The translations under genes were made by a program, and so were the position numbers. The notes beneath the pieces were generated by a model. That model searched no databases. It was given only the letters and a program-made list of their open reading frames with translations, and was not told where the DNA came from. Shown here piece by piece: positions 48,886 to 58,006 of a stretch of DNA of 64,000 nt. Within the stretch, counting starts at the first letter, position 1. Each line of letters starts with the position of its first letter. The stretch lies in NCBI RefSeq assembly GCF_003353055.1, contig NZ_QKWJ01000010.1:102213-166212 (forward strand), read 5' to 3'. This stretch comes from Cupriavidus lacunae. GTDB taxonomy: Bacteria > Pseudomonadota > Gammaproteobacteria > Burkholderiales > Burkholderiaceae.

Positions 48886-49479
48886 ATGACTGCGTTCGTC
48901 AAACCCGTCACGCTGGTGGGCCGGCACGTCACGCTGGAGCCGCTGCGCGCCGAGCATGCCGACGGCTTGCGCACCGCCTGCGCCGACGGCGAGCTGTGGA
49001 AGCTCTGGTACACCAGTGTGCCGGCGCCGGATCGGATCGATGCCGAGATCGCGCGGCGCCTGGGCCTGCAGCAACAGGGCTCGATGCTGCCGTTCGCGGT
49101 GCGCGACGCCGCGGGCGAGCTGGCGGGCATGACCACCTACATGAATATCGACGCGGCCAACCGGCGCGTGGAGATCGGCTCGACCTGGTATGCCCGCCGC
49201 GTCCAGCGCACGCCGCTGAACACGGAATGCAAGCTGATGCTGCTGGGCCATGCCTTCGACCATCTCGACTGCATCGCCGTGGAATTCCGCACGCACTGGA
49301 TGAACCAGCAGAGCCGTGCCGCCATCGCGCGCCTGGGCGCCAAGGAGGACGGCGTGCTGCGCAACCACCAGCGCATGCCGGACGGCTCGTTGCGCGACAC
49401 CGTGGTGTTCTCGATCATCGCCAGCGAATGGCCGGCGGTGCGGCAACACCTGCAATTCCAGCTCGACCGTCCGCGCTGA
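48886..49479 (+). CDS. GNAT-family N-acetyltransferase
   Basis: A 197-residue acetyltransferase of the RimJ/RimL-like type. The conserved region runs from VTLEPLRAEHADGL through EIGSTWYARRVQRT to the EFRTHWMNQQSRAAIARLGAKEDG segment containing the acetyl-CoA-binding core. It sits between the MoxR and VWA genes in one transcript, 13 bases after the former. Its target might be one of them, which is inference. Confidence 0.88.
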   Translation: MTAFVKPVTLVGRHVTLEPLRAEHADGLRTACADGELWKLWYTSVPAPDRIDAEIARRLGLQQQGSMLPFAVRDAAGELAGMTTYMNIDAANRRVEIGSTWYARRVQRTPLNTECKLMLLGHAFDHLDCIAVEFRTHWMNQQSRAAIARLGAKEDGVLRNHQRMPDGSLRDTVVFSIIASEWPAVRQHLQFQLDRPR

Positions 49480-49507
49480 CGCGGACGCCGACTGAAAGCG
49501 AGGCATC

Positions 49508-50683
49508 ATGCTGATCGATTTCTTCTTCTCGCTGCGCCACGCCAAGCTACCGGTCTCGGTCAAGGAATACCTGACCATGCTGGAAGCGCTCAAGGCGCAG
49601 GTCATCTCGCCGTCGATCGACGAGTTCTACTACCTGTCGCGCATGACGCTGGTCAAGGACGAGAAGCACTTCGACAAGTTCGACCAGACCTTCGCCGCCT
49701 ACTTCAAGGGGGTCGAGAGCCTGGTCGACTGGAAGTCCGACATCCCGCTCGACTGGCTGCAGAAAACGCTGGAGCGCGAACTCTCGCCCGAGGAAAAAGC
49801 CAAGATCGAGGCCATGGGCGGCCTCGACAAGCTGATGGAGCGCCTCAAGCAACTGCTCGAGGAGCAGAAGGAAAAGCACGAGGGCGGCAACAAGTGGATC
49901 GGCACGGGCGGCACCTCGCCCTTCGGCCACGGCGGCTACAACCCCGAGGGCATCCGCATCGGCGGCCCGTCCAAGGGCAACCGCACCGCCATCAAGGTGT
50001 GGGAGGCGCGCGCCTACAAGGACTATGACGACCAGGTCGAACTGGGCACGCGCAACATCAAGGTCGCGCTGCGCCGCCTGCGCCGCTTCGCCCGCGAAGG
50101 CGCCGACACCGAACTGGACCTGGACGACACCATCCACTCCACCGCGGCCAACGCAGGCCTGCTCGACATCAAGCTGCGGCCCGAGCGCCACAACAAGGTC
50201 AAGGTGCTGATGCTGATGGACGTGGGCGGCTCCATGGACGACCACATCAAGCGCGTGGAAGAGCTGTTCTCGGCTACCAAGACCGAGTTCAAGCACCTGG
50301 AGTACTACTACTTCCACAACTGCCTGTACGACTACGTGTGGAAGAACAACCGCCGCCGCCACGCCGAGAAGCTGGCCACGTGGGACCTGCTGCACAAGTA
50401 CACGCCCGACTACAAGATCATCTTCGTCGGCGACGCCACCATGAGCCCGTACGAGATCCTGCAACCGGGCGGCTCGGTCGAGTACAACAACACCGAGGCC
50501 GGCGCGGTGTGGCTGAACCGGATGACCGAGCAGTTCCCGCACTTCGTCTGGCTCAATCCGGAGCCCGAAGGGCTATGGCAGTACCGGCAGTCGATCACGG
50601 TGATCAACCAGTTGATGAAGGGACGGATGTACCCGGTGACGCTGGCCGGGCTGGAGCAGGCGATGAAGGTGTTGTCGAAGTAA
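49508..50683 (+). CDS. CoxE-like VWA-domain protein
   Basis: A 391-residue protein with a helical N-terminus, an acidic middle section, and a C-terminal VWA domain. The metal-site motif reads MDVGGSM, so the first Ser of DxSxS is Gly. GGCATC and GAAAGCGAGG upstream give a fair ribosome-binding site for the ATG at 49508. Partners with the MoxR ATPase two genes upstream, as is usual for this pair. Cellular target unknown. Confidence 0.88.
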   Translation: MLIDFFFSLRHAKLPVSVKEYLTMLEALKAQVISPSIDEFYYLSRMTLVKDEKHFDKFDQTFAAYFKGVESLVDWKSDIPLDWLQKTLERELSPEEKAKIEAMGGLDKLMERLKQLLEEQKEKHEGGNKWIGTGGTSPFGHGGYNPEGIRIGGPSKGNRTAIKVWEARAYKDYDDQVELGTRNIKVALRRLRRFAREGADTELDLDDTIHSTAANAGLLDIKLRPERHNKVKVLMLMDVGGSMDDHIKRVEELFSATKTEFKHLEYYYFHNCLYDYVWKNNRRRHAEKLATWDLLHKYTPDYKIIFVGDATMSPYEILQPGGSVEYNNTEAGAVWLNRMTEQFPHFVWLNPEPEGLWQYRQSITVINQLMKGRMYPVTLAGLEQAMKVLSK

Positions 50684-50703
50684 GGCTGATCGCTGTCAAC
50701 GCC

Positions 50704-50743
50704 TGCCGGTTTGCTCCCCTCGCCCGCTTGCGGGAGAGGGAGC
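50704..50743. repeat. Dispersed palindromic repeat, full copy
   Basis: Starts TGCCGGTTTGCTCCCCTC, then a palindrome in which GCTCCC (50713-50718) pairs with GGGAGC (50738-50743) and CCCGC with GCGGG around a TT loop. A truncated copy lies at 63853. Located between the VWA gene and the convergent TctC gene. Confidence 0.6.
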
Positions 50744-50786
50744 ACCCCAGCGGCAATCCGAATCCCCTGGCTGCCCTCTTCTCTCC

Positions 50787-51776
50787 TCAGTCCACCGTAA
50801 TCCCCGCCTGCCTGATGAACTTGCCGTAGCGCGCGCGATCCGCGTTCTGCCGCTCGGCAAACGCCTGGATGCTCAGCGGCGCCACCGCACCACCCAGCTT
50901 GTTGACGTTCTCCAGCAGCTGCGCACCAGCCAGCGTGCGGTTGATCTCGCGGTTCATGCGTTCGACGATGCCCGGCGGCGTGCCCGCGGGTGCATAGACG
51001 CCGAAGGTCGAGTCACCATCCACATCCTGCAGGCCGGCTTCGGCCAGGGTCGGCACGTCCGGGTATTGCGCCGCGCGCTTCGTGCTGGCCACCGCCAGCA
51101 ATCTGAGCTTGCCGCTGGCCACGTGCTGCAGGCCGGGGCCCGGATCGAACATGAACTGCACCTGCCCTGCCAGCAGGTCGCTCAATGCCGGCGCGGCACC
51201 CTTGTAAGGCACGTGCACGGCGTCGAGCTTGCCGGCGCGCTTGAACATCTCGGCAGCGATATGCGGCGTGCTGCCGTTGCCGGCCGAGCCGTAGCTGAGC
51301 TTGCCCGGATGCTCGCGCACATAAGCGATGAACTCATCCAGCGTCTTCGCCGGCACCGACGGATGCACCAGCAGGTAGACCCGCACCAGCGCCACCGACG
51401 CGACCGGGGTCAGGTCCTTGAGCGGGTCGTACGGCATCTTCTTGTAGAGGAAGGGATCGATGGCCACCGCGCCGCCCGAGGTCAGCAGGAAGGTATAGCC
51501 ATCGGCAGGCGCCTTGGCCACGACGTCGCCGCCGACGATGCCGTTGGCGCCGGGGCGGTTGTCGATCACCACCGGACGCTTCAGCGCCTCGGACAATCCG
51601 GGCGAGATGCCGCGCGCCAGCGTATCCGCGGCGCCGCCGGCCGGGAAGTTGACGACCAGGCGGATCGGCTTGTCCGGCCACGCCTGCGCGCCGGCCGGCG
51701 CGTTCACTGCGGCCAGCAGGCCCAGCGCGCACAGTGCGGCGCAAGCGGGGCGCGCGATACGGTGAGGGAATCGCAT
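50787..51776 (-). CDS. Bug/TctC-family periplasmic solute-binding protein
   Basis: A 329-residue binding protein of the tripartite tricarboxylate receptor family. Signal peptide (CAALCALGLLAAVNAPAGAQA), then WPDKPIRLVVNFPAGGAADTLAR, RPGANGIVGGDVVAKAPADGYT, SYGSAGNGSTPHIAAEMF and HVPYKGAAPALSDLLAGQVQ, all hallmarks. GGAGACAACC precedes the ATG at 51776. It ends the benzoylformate operon, and may bind an aromatic acid substrate. No TctA/B membrane genes are near, as is usual in this genus. Confidence 0.93.
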   Translation of the reverse strand: MRFPHRIARPACAALCALGLLAAVNAPAGAQAWPDKPIRLVVNFPAGGAADTLARGISPGLSEALKRPVVIDNRPGANGIVGGDVVAKAPADGYTFLLTSGGAVAIDPFLYKKMPYDPLKDLTPVASVALVRVYLLVHPSVPAKTLDEFIAYVREHPGKLSYGSAGNGSTPHIAAEMFKRAGKLDAVHVPYKGAAPALSDLLAGQVQFMFDPGPGLQHVASGKLRLLAVASTKRAAQYPDVPTLAEAGLQDVDGDSTFGVYAPAGTPPGIVERMNREINRTLAGAQLLENVNKLGGAVAPLSIQAFAERQNADRARYGKFIRQAGITVD

Positions 51777-51835
51777 GATGGTTGTCTCCTGTCTTATGTT
51801 TTGGTACTGCCGGCCTGGGCGCTCTGCGGCGCCGC

Positions 51836-53287
51836 TCAGAACGGATAATGCCGCGGCGTGGTCTGCACCGTGATCCAGCGCAGTTCGGTGAAGGCATCGA
51901 TGCCGGCCTTGCCGCCGAAGCGGCCATAGCCGCTCGCCTTGACGCCGCCGAACGGCATCTGCGCCTCGTCGTGCACGGTCGGGCCGTTGACGTGGCAGAT
52001 GCCGGATTCGATGCGGCTCGCCACCCGCATCGCGCGCGCGACATCGCCGCCGAACACGGCCGCCGACAGCCCGTAGGCCGAATCGTTGGCGCAGGCGATG
52101 GCCGCCTCCACGCCCTGCACGCGCACCACGGCCTTGACCGGCCCGAACGATTCCTCGCGATAGATCTCCATGTCCGGCGTCACGTGATCCAGCACCGTGG
52201 CCCGCATCAGCGTATCCGTGGCCTTGCCGCCGCAGACCAGCCGCGCGCCCTTGGCCAGGGCATCGTCGATCATCGCGTTGCAGCGCTCGACCGTGCTCAT
52301 GTCGACCACCGAGCCCAGCACCGCCGGGCCGGTGCGCGGATCCGCCAGCGGCAAGGCGCCGGCGCGCGCGGCAAAGCGTGCCACGAAGGCGTCCGCGATG
52401 CGGGCATCCACCACGATGCGCTCGGTGGACATGCAGATCTGGCCCGAGTTGGCGAAGGCGCCGAAGATGGCGCCATCCACCGCGGCGTCCAGGTCCGCAT
52501 CGTCGAGCACCACCAGCGGCGCCTTGCCGCCGAGTTCCAGGACCGCGGGCTTCAGGTAGCGCGCGCAGGTCTGCGCGATCAACCGGCCCACGCGGGTTGA
52601 GCCGGTGAAGTTGATGCGGCGCACGGCCGGGTGGGCGATGATGGCCTCGACCACCGCGGCGGCATCGGCCGGGGCGTTGGTGACGAAATTGACCACGCCC
52701 GCCGGAAAGCCCGCTTCGGCCAGAGCATCGACGATCAGGCCATGCGTGGCCGGGCAGATCTCCGAACCCTTCAGGATGACCGTGTTGCCGCATGCCAGCG
52801 CCGTGGCCACGGCGCGCACGCCCAGGATCACCGGCGCATTCCACGGCGCGATGCCCAGCACCACGCCCGCGCCCTGCCGCACCGCCATAGCCAGGCTGCC
52901 GGGCACATCGGAGGGGATCACCTCACCGTTGATCTGCGTGGTCAGCGCCGCCGCCTCCTGCAGCATGCCGACGGCAAGATGCACATTGAAGCCGGCCCAC
53001 ATTGCCGACGCACCGGTCTCTGCCGCCATCGCGGCGGTGAGCGCATCGGCCTTGCCCTCGAGTGCCTGCGCGGCGCGCATCAGCAACGCGCGCCGTTCAC
53101 CCGGACCGGTGTCGCGCCAGGCCGGGAAGGCGCGCGCGGCGGCGTAGGCCGCGGCCAGCGCATCGGCGGTAGTGGCTGCCGGTGCCCGCGTGGCCACGCT
53201 GTGGTCAAGCGGGTTGCGGCGCTCGAAGGTGGCACCGCTGGCGGCCTGCGTGCGCTCGCCGTTGATCAGCATCGTGATGCTTTGCAT
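51836..53287 (-). CDS. Aromatic aldehyde dehydrogenase (benzaldehyde/vanillin type)
   Basis: NAD(P)-dependent dehydrogenase of 483 residues. Features: NAD fold with FTGSTRVGRLI, Glu in LELGGKAPLVVLDD, catalytic Cys in GQICMSTER, and the C-terminal NGPTVHDEAQMPFGGVKASG typical of vanillin/benzaldehyde dehydrogenases. The start at 53287 is preceded by CCAGGAGATTCCAGG. It sits just after the benzoylformate decarboxylase gene, so oxidation of benzaldehyde to benzoate is its likely step. Confidence 0.9.
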   Translation of the reverse strand: MQSITMLINGERTQAASGATFERRNPLDHSVATRAPAATTADALAAAYAAARAFPAWRDTGPGERRALLMRAAQALEGKADALTAAMAAETGASAMWAGFNVHLAVGMLQEAAALTTQINGEVIPSDVPGSLAMAVRQGAGVVLGIAPWNAPVILGVRAVATALACGNTVILKGSEICPATHGLIVDALAEAGFPAGVVNFVTNAPADAAAVVEAIIAHPAVRRINFTGSTRVGRLIAQTCARYLKPAVLELGGKAPLVVLDDADLDAAVDGAIFGAFANSGQICMSTERIVVDARIADAFVARFAARAGALPLADPRTGPAVLGSVVDMSTVERCNAMIDDALAKGARLVCGGKATDTLMRATVLDHVTPDMEIYREESFGPVKAVVRVQGVEAAIACANDSAYGLSAAVFGGDVARAMRVASRIESGICHVNGPTVHDEAQMPFGGVKASGYGRFGGKAGIDAFTELRWITVQTTPRHYPF

Positions 53288-53336
53288 CCTGGAATCTCCT
53301 GGAAGGGGTACTTCGTCTGTCGTCTGGCGCCGCGGC

Positions 53337-54941
53337 TCAGGCCACCTCGATCTCCACCACGGTCGGCACACGCATGCGCAGAGCCGTCGCCAGCGTTTCG
53401 CGCAATGCAGACGCGTCGCTCACCCGCGCCGCCTCGCAACCGTGCCCGAGCGCGATCGACACGAAATCGAGGTCGGGCAAGGCCGTGCCGACCAGCGGAT
53501 CGCCGCTGCCAAAGCCGAAGGTCGGCGCAAACTCCTGCAGGGCGGCGTAGCGCCGGTTATTGAGCACGATGAATGTGATCGGCAGGCCCAGTTGCGCGGC
53601 GCTCCACAGCGCCTGGATCGAATACATGCTGGAGCCGTCGCCGACCAGGCCGATCACCTTGCGCCCCGACTTGCCCAGCGCGACGCCCACTGCCGCGGGC
53701 AGGCCATAGCCAAGCCCGCCGCTGCACATCGTATAGAAGGTCTCGCTGCGCAGGATGGGCAGGTAGCGATGCATCACCGGGCGCGCGCTGGGCGCTTCCT
53801 CGACCACGATGGAATCTGGGTCGCGCAGTTCCGCCAGCGTCTGCAGGACATAGGCGACGCTCAGCGGCGCGCCGGGCTCGGCGCGCGGTGCCGGCACGCG
53901 CGGGCGCGGGGCTTCGCGCCGCGGCGGCGCCGGGCGCGCCAGCAGGTCGGCCACGCCCTGGCGGATGCTGCCGACTGCGGCCGTGCCCACTGGCGCCCAC
54001 GCGGCGATATTCGGATCGTCGATCAGCTGCACCACCTGCGCCCCGGGCGGCGCATGGGGGCCAAACCCCTCGACGTGATAGGTGAAGGCCGCCGCGCCCA
54101 GCGCGAACACCAGGTCGTGGCCCGTCAGCAGCCCGACTATTTTCTCGCGCATCGCCGGCAGGAAGCCGGCAAACAGCGGATGGTCTTCCGGAAAGCCGCA
54201 GCGTCCCGACATCGGCGCCACCCACACCGCCGCCTGGTGCCGTTCCGCCAGGCGCACCACATCGTCCCAGGCGCCATCGCGGTCCACCGCCGCGCCCACG
54301 ACGAACGCCGGCCGGCGGCTGGCATCGAGGGCGGCGCCAATCTGCGCCAGCAGGTCGGGCTGTACGCGGCTCTCGGTGCTGACCGTGCGCGGCAGCACCG
54401 GCTCGCACGGCCGGGCCCAGTCATCGGCGGGAACCGAGATCAGCACCGGCCCGCGCGGCGGCTGCATGGCGATGTAGTAGCCGCGCGCAATTGCCAGCGG
54501 CACGTCTTCGGCCCGAGCCGGCTCGCAACTCCATTTCACATAGGGCTTGGGCAGTTCGGTGGCCTGGGCTGAAAACAGGAAGGGCTCGAACGGCAGGATC
54601 GAGCGCGCCTGCTGCCCGGCCGTGATCACCATCGGGGTGCGGTTCTTGTGGGCCGTGAAAATGCTGCCCATGGCATGGCCGACGCCGGCCGCCGAATGCA
54701 GGTTGACGAAGGCCGCATTGCGGGTGGCCTGGGCATAGCCGTCGGCCATGCCCACCACCACGGATTCCTGCAGACCGAGGATGTAGCGGAAGTCGTCGGG
54801 GAAATCGAGGAACAGCGGCAGCTCGGTGGAGCCGGGATTGCCGAAGATGGTGGTCATGCCGAACGCGCGCAGCAGGTCCAGCACAGCGGCGCGCACGTTG
54901 ATTGGATGGGCGGAAGCGGCAGGCGAGGCGGAACTGGCCAT
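53337..54941 (-). CDS. mdlC: Benzoylformate decarboxylase (ThDP enzyme)
   Basis: Decarboxylates benzoylformate to benzaldehyde. The 534-residue ThDP enzyme has FGNPGSTELPLF (active-site Ser), the conserved Glu in LQESVVVGMADGYAQ, LHSAAGVGHAMG (His), the FTYHVEG segment (third active-site His candidate) and the ThDP motif GDGSSMYSIQALWSAAQLGLPITFIVLNN. These fit the Pseudomonas BFDC pattern. It is the first gene of the operon, divergent from a LysR regulator. No mandelate dehydrogenase or racemase is in the window. Confidence 0.9.
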   Translation of the reverse strand: MASSASPAASAHPINVRAAVLDLLRAFGMTTIFGNPGSTELPLFLDFPDDFRYILGLQESVVVGMADGYAQATRNAAFVNLHSAAGVGHAMGSIFTAHKNRTPMVITAGQQARSILPFEPFLFSAQATELPKPYVKWSCEPARAEDVPLAIARGYYIAMQPPRGPVLISVPADDWARPCEPVLPRTVSTESRVQPDLLAQIGAALDASRRPAFVVGAAVDRDGAWDDVVRLAERHQAAVWVAPMSGRCGFPEDHPLFAGFLPAMREKIVGLLTGHDLVFALGAAAFTYHVEGFGPHAPPGAQVVQLIDDPNIAAWAPVGTAAVGSIRQGVADLLARPAPPRREAPRPRVPAPRAEPGAPLSVAYVLQTLAELRDPDSIVVEEAPSARPVMHRYLPILRSETFYTMCSGGLGYGLPAAVGVALGKSGRKVIGLVGDGSSMYSIQALWSAAQLGLPITFIVLNNRRYAALQEFAPTFGFGSGDPLVGTALPDLDFVSIALGHGCEAARVSDASALRETLATALRMRVPTVVEIEVA

Positions 54942-55050
54942 GGTCGTGGAGGCTCCAGTGCGGAATCAGAGACAAAGCTTGCCGACCAGTATGGTCAAAC
55001 CAGCCTTGCCCTGAAATTGCCGTTTCGGGGCAAAGTCATTACGATTCGGC
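54942..55050. promoter_or_regulatory. Divergent control region mdlC / LysR
   Basis: Contains two palindromes: GACCA-GTA-TGGTC (54984-54996) and TTGCC-N7-GGCAA (55017-55033, next to the LysR start). Both are suitable for LysR-type dimers and match the expected position for autoregulation and activation. I could not choose a clear -35/-10 pair. Confidence 0.55.
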
Positions 55051-55959
55051 ATGACCCTCGATCTGCGCCAGCTTCTTGCCTTCCTTGCGGTGTGCGAACA
55101 CGGTAGCCTGGGCCGCGCCGCCGCACAGCTGAACGTGACCCAGCCGGCGCTGAGCCGCACCATCCAGCGGCTGGAAGCCCAGCTGGATGCGCCCCTGTTC
55201 GAACGCTATGCCACCGGCATGGTACTGACCGCCTACGGCGAGGCCCTGCTGCCGCACGCCAACCTCTTGCGCCACGAAGCCGAGCACGCCACCGAGGCCG
55301 TGCGCGCGCTGCGCGGGCTGGCGGCCGGCACCATCCGCGTGGGCGCTGTTGCCAGCGTGGCCAGCGTGGTGCTGCCGGAGGCAATCGAGGGGGTGCTCGC
55401 GCGCTGGCCCGGGCTGCGCGTGCGCATCGTAGAGGGTGTGGGCGATTTCCTGGCCGATGCGCTGCTGCGGCGCGAGATCGACCTGGCCATCGGCATTGCC
55501 CTGCCCGAGAACGAGGAAATCTGCGCCGTGGCGGATGTGGGCTGGAGCGACAGCAGCTTCGTGGTCGCCGCCGCCGGGCATCCGCTGATGGGCCGGCCGG
55601 CGCTGCGGCTGGCGGATACGGCTGGCTGCCGCTGGGTCATGCCGCCGCGCGGCACGGCGCCATTCGACGAACTGCAGCGGCTGTTTGCGCGGGCCGGGCT
55701 GCCGCCGCCGGAGATCGTCGCCGAAACCCGCTCGATCATTGCGCTCAAGGCGCTGGTGGCGCGCGCGGGCTTCCTCAGCTGGATGGCCGCGCCGATGTAT
55801 GAGGCCGAGCAAAAGGCCGGCATGATCCTGCCGCTGCCCATCGAAGGCGCGCATGCGCCGCGCCGGCTGGCGGTCTACCGGCGCCGGCAAGGCATCCTGC
55901 CGGCGCCGGCCGCGAGGCTGCTGGAACAATTGCGGCAGCTGACGTCGAGCGATGGCTGA
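55051..55959 (+). CDS. LysR-family regulator of the benzoylformate operon
   Basis: A 302-residue LTTR with N-terminal helix-turn-helix (GSLGRAAAQLNVTQPALSRTIQRLEAQLDAPLFER) and substrate-binding domain from about residue 90. It is divergent from mdlC with 109 bases between. An inducer such as benzoylformate or mandelate is plausible by context only. Confidence 0.9.
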   Translation: MTLDLRQLLAFLAVCEHGSLGRAAAQLNVTQPALSRTIQRLEAQLDAPLFERYATGMVLTAYGEALLPHANLLRHEAEHATEAVRALRGLAAGTIRVGAVASVASVVLPEAIEGVLARWPGLRVRIVEGVGDFLADALLRREIDLAIGIALPENEEICAVADVGWSDSSFVVAAAGHPLMGRPALRLADTAGCRWVMPPRGTAPFDELQRLFARAGLPPPEIVAETRSIIALKALVARAGFLSWMAAPMYEAEQKAGMILPLPIEGAHAPRRLAVYRRRQGILPAPAARLLEQLRQLTSSDG

Positions 55960-55974
55960 ACCGCGGCCAGCGCC

Positions 55975-56883
55975 TCAGTCCGGCCGCGCCAGGTCGGCCC
56001 CTTCCATCACCCACGTGCGGAACGTGCGCAGCGCCGGCAGGTGCTGCTTCTGCTCGGGGTAGCACAGGTAATAGCCCTTCCTGGCCAGCACCTGGGCCGG
56101 ATGCGCCACCACCAGCGCGCCGGTGGCCAGTTCTTCCTCGATCAGGCAGCGCGGGATCAGCGCGATGCCCAGCCCCGACAGCGCCGCCTGGGTCAGCAGC
56201 GAAAACTGGTCGAAGCGCGCCCCGCTCCAGGCCTCGCGGGTCGGCACGCCCAGCGTGGCGAACCAGTCGGGCCAGGCTTCGGGCACGCTGGTGTGGTGCA
56301 GCAGCGGATAGCGCAGCAACGCGGCGGACGTGGGGGCGACGCCGCCGAGCTCGGACGCCAGCAGGCCCGGGCGGCACACCGGCAAGACCTCGCGCCCGGT
56401 CATGTAGTCGGCCAGGCTGCCGGGCCAGACGCCGTCGCCGAAGCGAATGGCGGCGTCCAGGTCCGGCTCGGAAAAATCGTAGCCCTGTGCATGCGGAACG
56501 AATTCCAGCGTGACCTCCGGGTGACGGGCGAAAAACTGCGGCAGGCGCGGGATCAGCCACTTGGCACCCAGCGTCGGCATGCTGGCGATATGCAGCACGC
56601 CACCCCGCCCCTGCCGCGCCATCAGTTCCACCGTGGCGGCCTCGAGTTCGTTCAGGCTGGGGCCGATGCGCTCCAGGTAGCGTTCGCCGGCGGTGGTCAG
56701 CATCAGGCGCTGGCGCACGCGCTGGAACAAGTCCACGCCCAGGTAGGCCTCCAGGCTGCGCACCTGCTTGCTGACCGCGCCTTGCGTGACATGGAGCTCG
56801 CGCGCGGCTACGGTAAAGCTGTTATGACGCGCCGCCGCCTCGAAGGCCTGCAACTCGGTCAGCGACGGACATAGGCGTCGCAT
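55975..56883 (-). CDS. LysR-family regulator (GcvA-like)
   Basis: A 302-residue LTTR. The N-terminal segment (PSLTELQAFEAAARHNSFTVAARELHVTQGAVSKQVRSLE) has the F-x-x-AA-R-H-x-S-F pattern of the GcvA group. It is divergent from the second TctC gene (124 bases between), which it may control together with the amidohydrolase gene. It converges with the neighbouring LysR gene. Confidence 0.9.
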   Translation of the reverse strand: MRRLCPSLTELQAFEAAARHNSFTVAARELHVTQGAVSKQVRSLEAYLGVDLFQRVRQRLMLTTAGERYLERIGPSLNELEAATVELMARQGRGGVLHIASMPTLGAKWLIPRLPQFFARHPEVTLEFVPHAQGYDFSEPDLDAAIRFGDGVWPGSLADYMTGREVLPVCRPGLLASELGGVAPTSAALLRYPLLHHTSVPEAWPDWFATLGVPTREAWSGARFDQFSLLTQAALSGLGIALIPRCLIEEELATGALVVAHPAQVLARKGYYLCYPEQKQHLPALRTFRTWVMEGADLARPD

Positions 56884-57007
56884 AAATCACCTCTACTTCA
56901 CGACCAAATGGAATGAGCTAAGGATTTTATTTCGTTTGCGGCGACTTTGCCCGGACGCGCAGAATCGCGAAATCCACTTTATTCCTCCCCTCGCCCTGGA
57001 TCCCCCC

Positions 57008-57994
57008 ATGCAACGTCGCCATCTTCTCCGCGTCCTGGCCGCCGCTTCGGCCGCCGCCGCTGCCGGCATCTCCTTCAGCGCCGCCGCCCAGTCGGGCTAC
57101 CCGACCAAGCCGATCACGCTGGTCGTACCCTTCCCCGCCGGCGGCACCACCGACATCGTCGCGCGCATCGTCGCCGACAAGCTCGGCCAGCAACTGGGCC
57201 AGCCCGTGGTGGTGGACAACCGCGGCGGCGCCGGCGGCAGCATCGGCACCGCCTTCCTGTCCAAGGCCGCGCCGGACGGCTACACGCTGGGCATCGCCAC
57301 GGCCTCGACCCATGGCATCAATCCGGCGGTCTACCCGCACCTGTCCTACGATGCAACCAAGGACTTCACCACCATCACCAACCTGGCCTCCGTGCCCAAC
57401 GTGATGAGCATCAACCCGGCGGTCAAGGCCACCGACATGAAGTCCTTCATCGCGCTGGCGCACGCGCAGCCCAACAAGCTGGCCTATGGCTCGGCGGGCA
57501 ACGGCAGCGTCTCGCACATGATGGGGGAACTGTTCAAGATGAGCAGCAAGACCGAACTGCTGCACGTGCCGTACAAGGGCGTGGGCCCGGCGCTGAACGA
57601 CGCGCTGGCCGGCCAGGTGCAGGTGCTGTTCGACAACCTGCCGTCGTCGCTGCCGTTTATCGAGAGCGGCAAGCTGCGTGCGCTCGCCGTGGCGGCGCCC
57701 AAGCGCGTGGCCGCGCTGCCCAATGTGCCGACCTTCGCCGAACTGGGCCTGGGCGAAGTCAACGACGCCGCCTGGTTCGGCCTGATCGGGCCGGCCAACC
57801 TGCCAGCGGATATCCAGACCAGGCTCAACGCCGCCGCGCTAAAGGTGCTGGCGCTGCCGGAAGTGAAGGCGAAGCTGGACAAGCTGGGCGCCACCCCGGT
57901 GGGCGATACCCCGGCGCACTTTGCCGCCCAGATCAAGAGCGAAGTGGCCAAGAACAAGCGCGTGGCCGCCGCCGCCAAGATCTCGCTCGACTGA
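57008..57994 (+). CDS. Bug/TctC-family periplasmic solute-binding protein
   Basis: A 328-residue TctC-type binding protein. Signal peptide (MQRRHLLRVLAAASAAAAAGISFSAAAQ, with an RR pair), then YPTKPITLVVPFPAGGTTDIVAR, NRGGAGGSIGTAFLSKAAPDGYT, AYGSAGNGSVSHMMGELF. Start at the ATG at 57008. It precedes an N-formylglutamate amidohydrolase-like gene by 12 bases, suggesting uptake of that enzyme's substrate. Confidence 0.93.
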   Translation: MQRRHLLRVLAAASAAAAAGISFSAAAQSGYPTKPITLVVPFPAGGTTDIVARIVADKLGQQLGQPVVVDNRGGAGGSIGTAFLSKAAPDGYTLGIATASTHGINPAVYPHLSYDATKDFTTITNLASVPNVMSINPAVKATDMKSFIALAHAQPNKLAYGSAGNGSVSHMMGELFKMSSKTELLHVPYKGVGPALNDALAGQVQVLFDNLPSSLPFIESGKLRALAVAAPKRVAALPNVPTFAELGLGEVNDAAWFGLIGPANLPADIQTRLNAAALKVLALPEVKAKLDKLGATPVGDTPAHFAAQIKSEVAKNKRVAAAAKISLD

Positions 57995-58006
57995 TTCCAG
58001 ATCACC

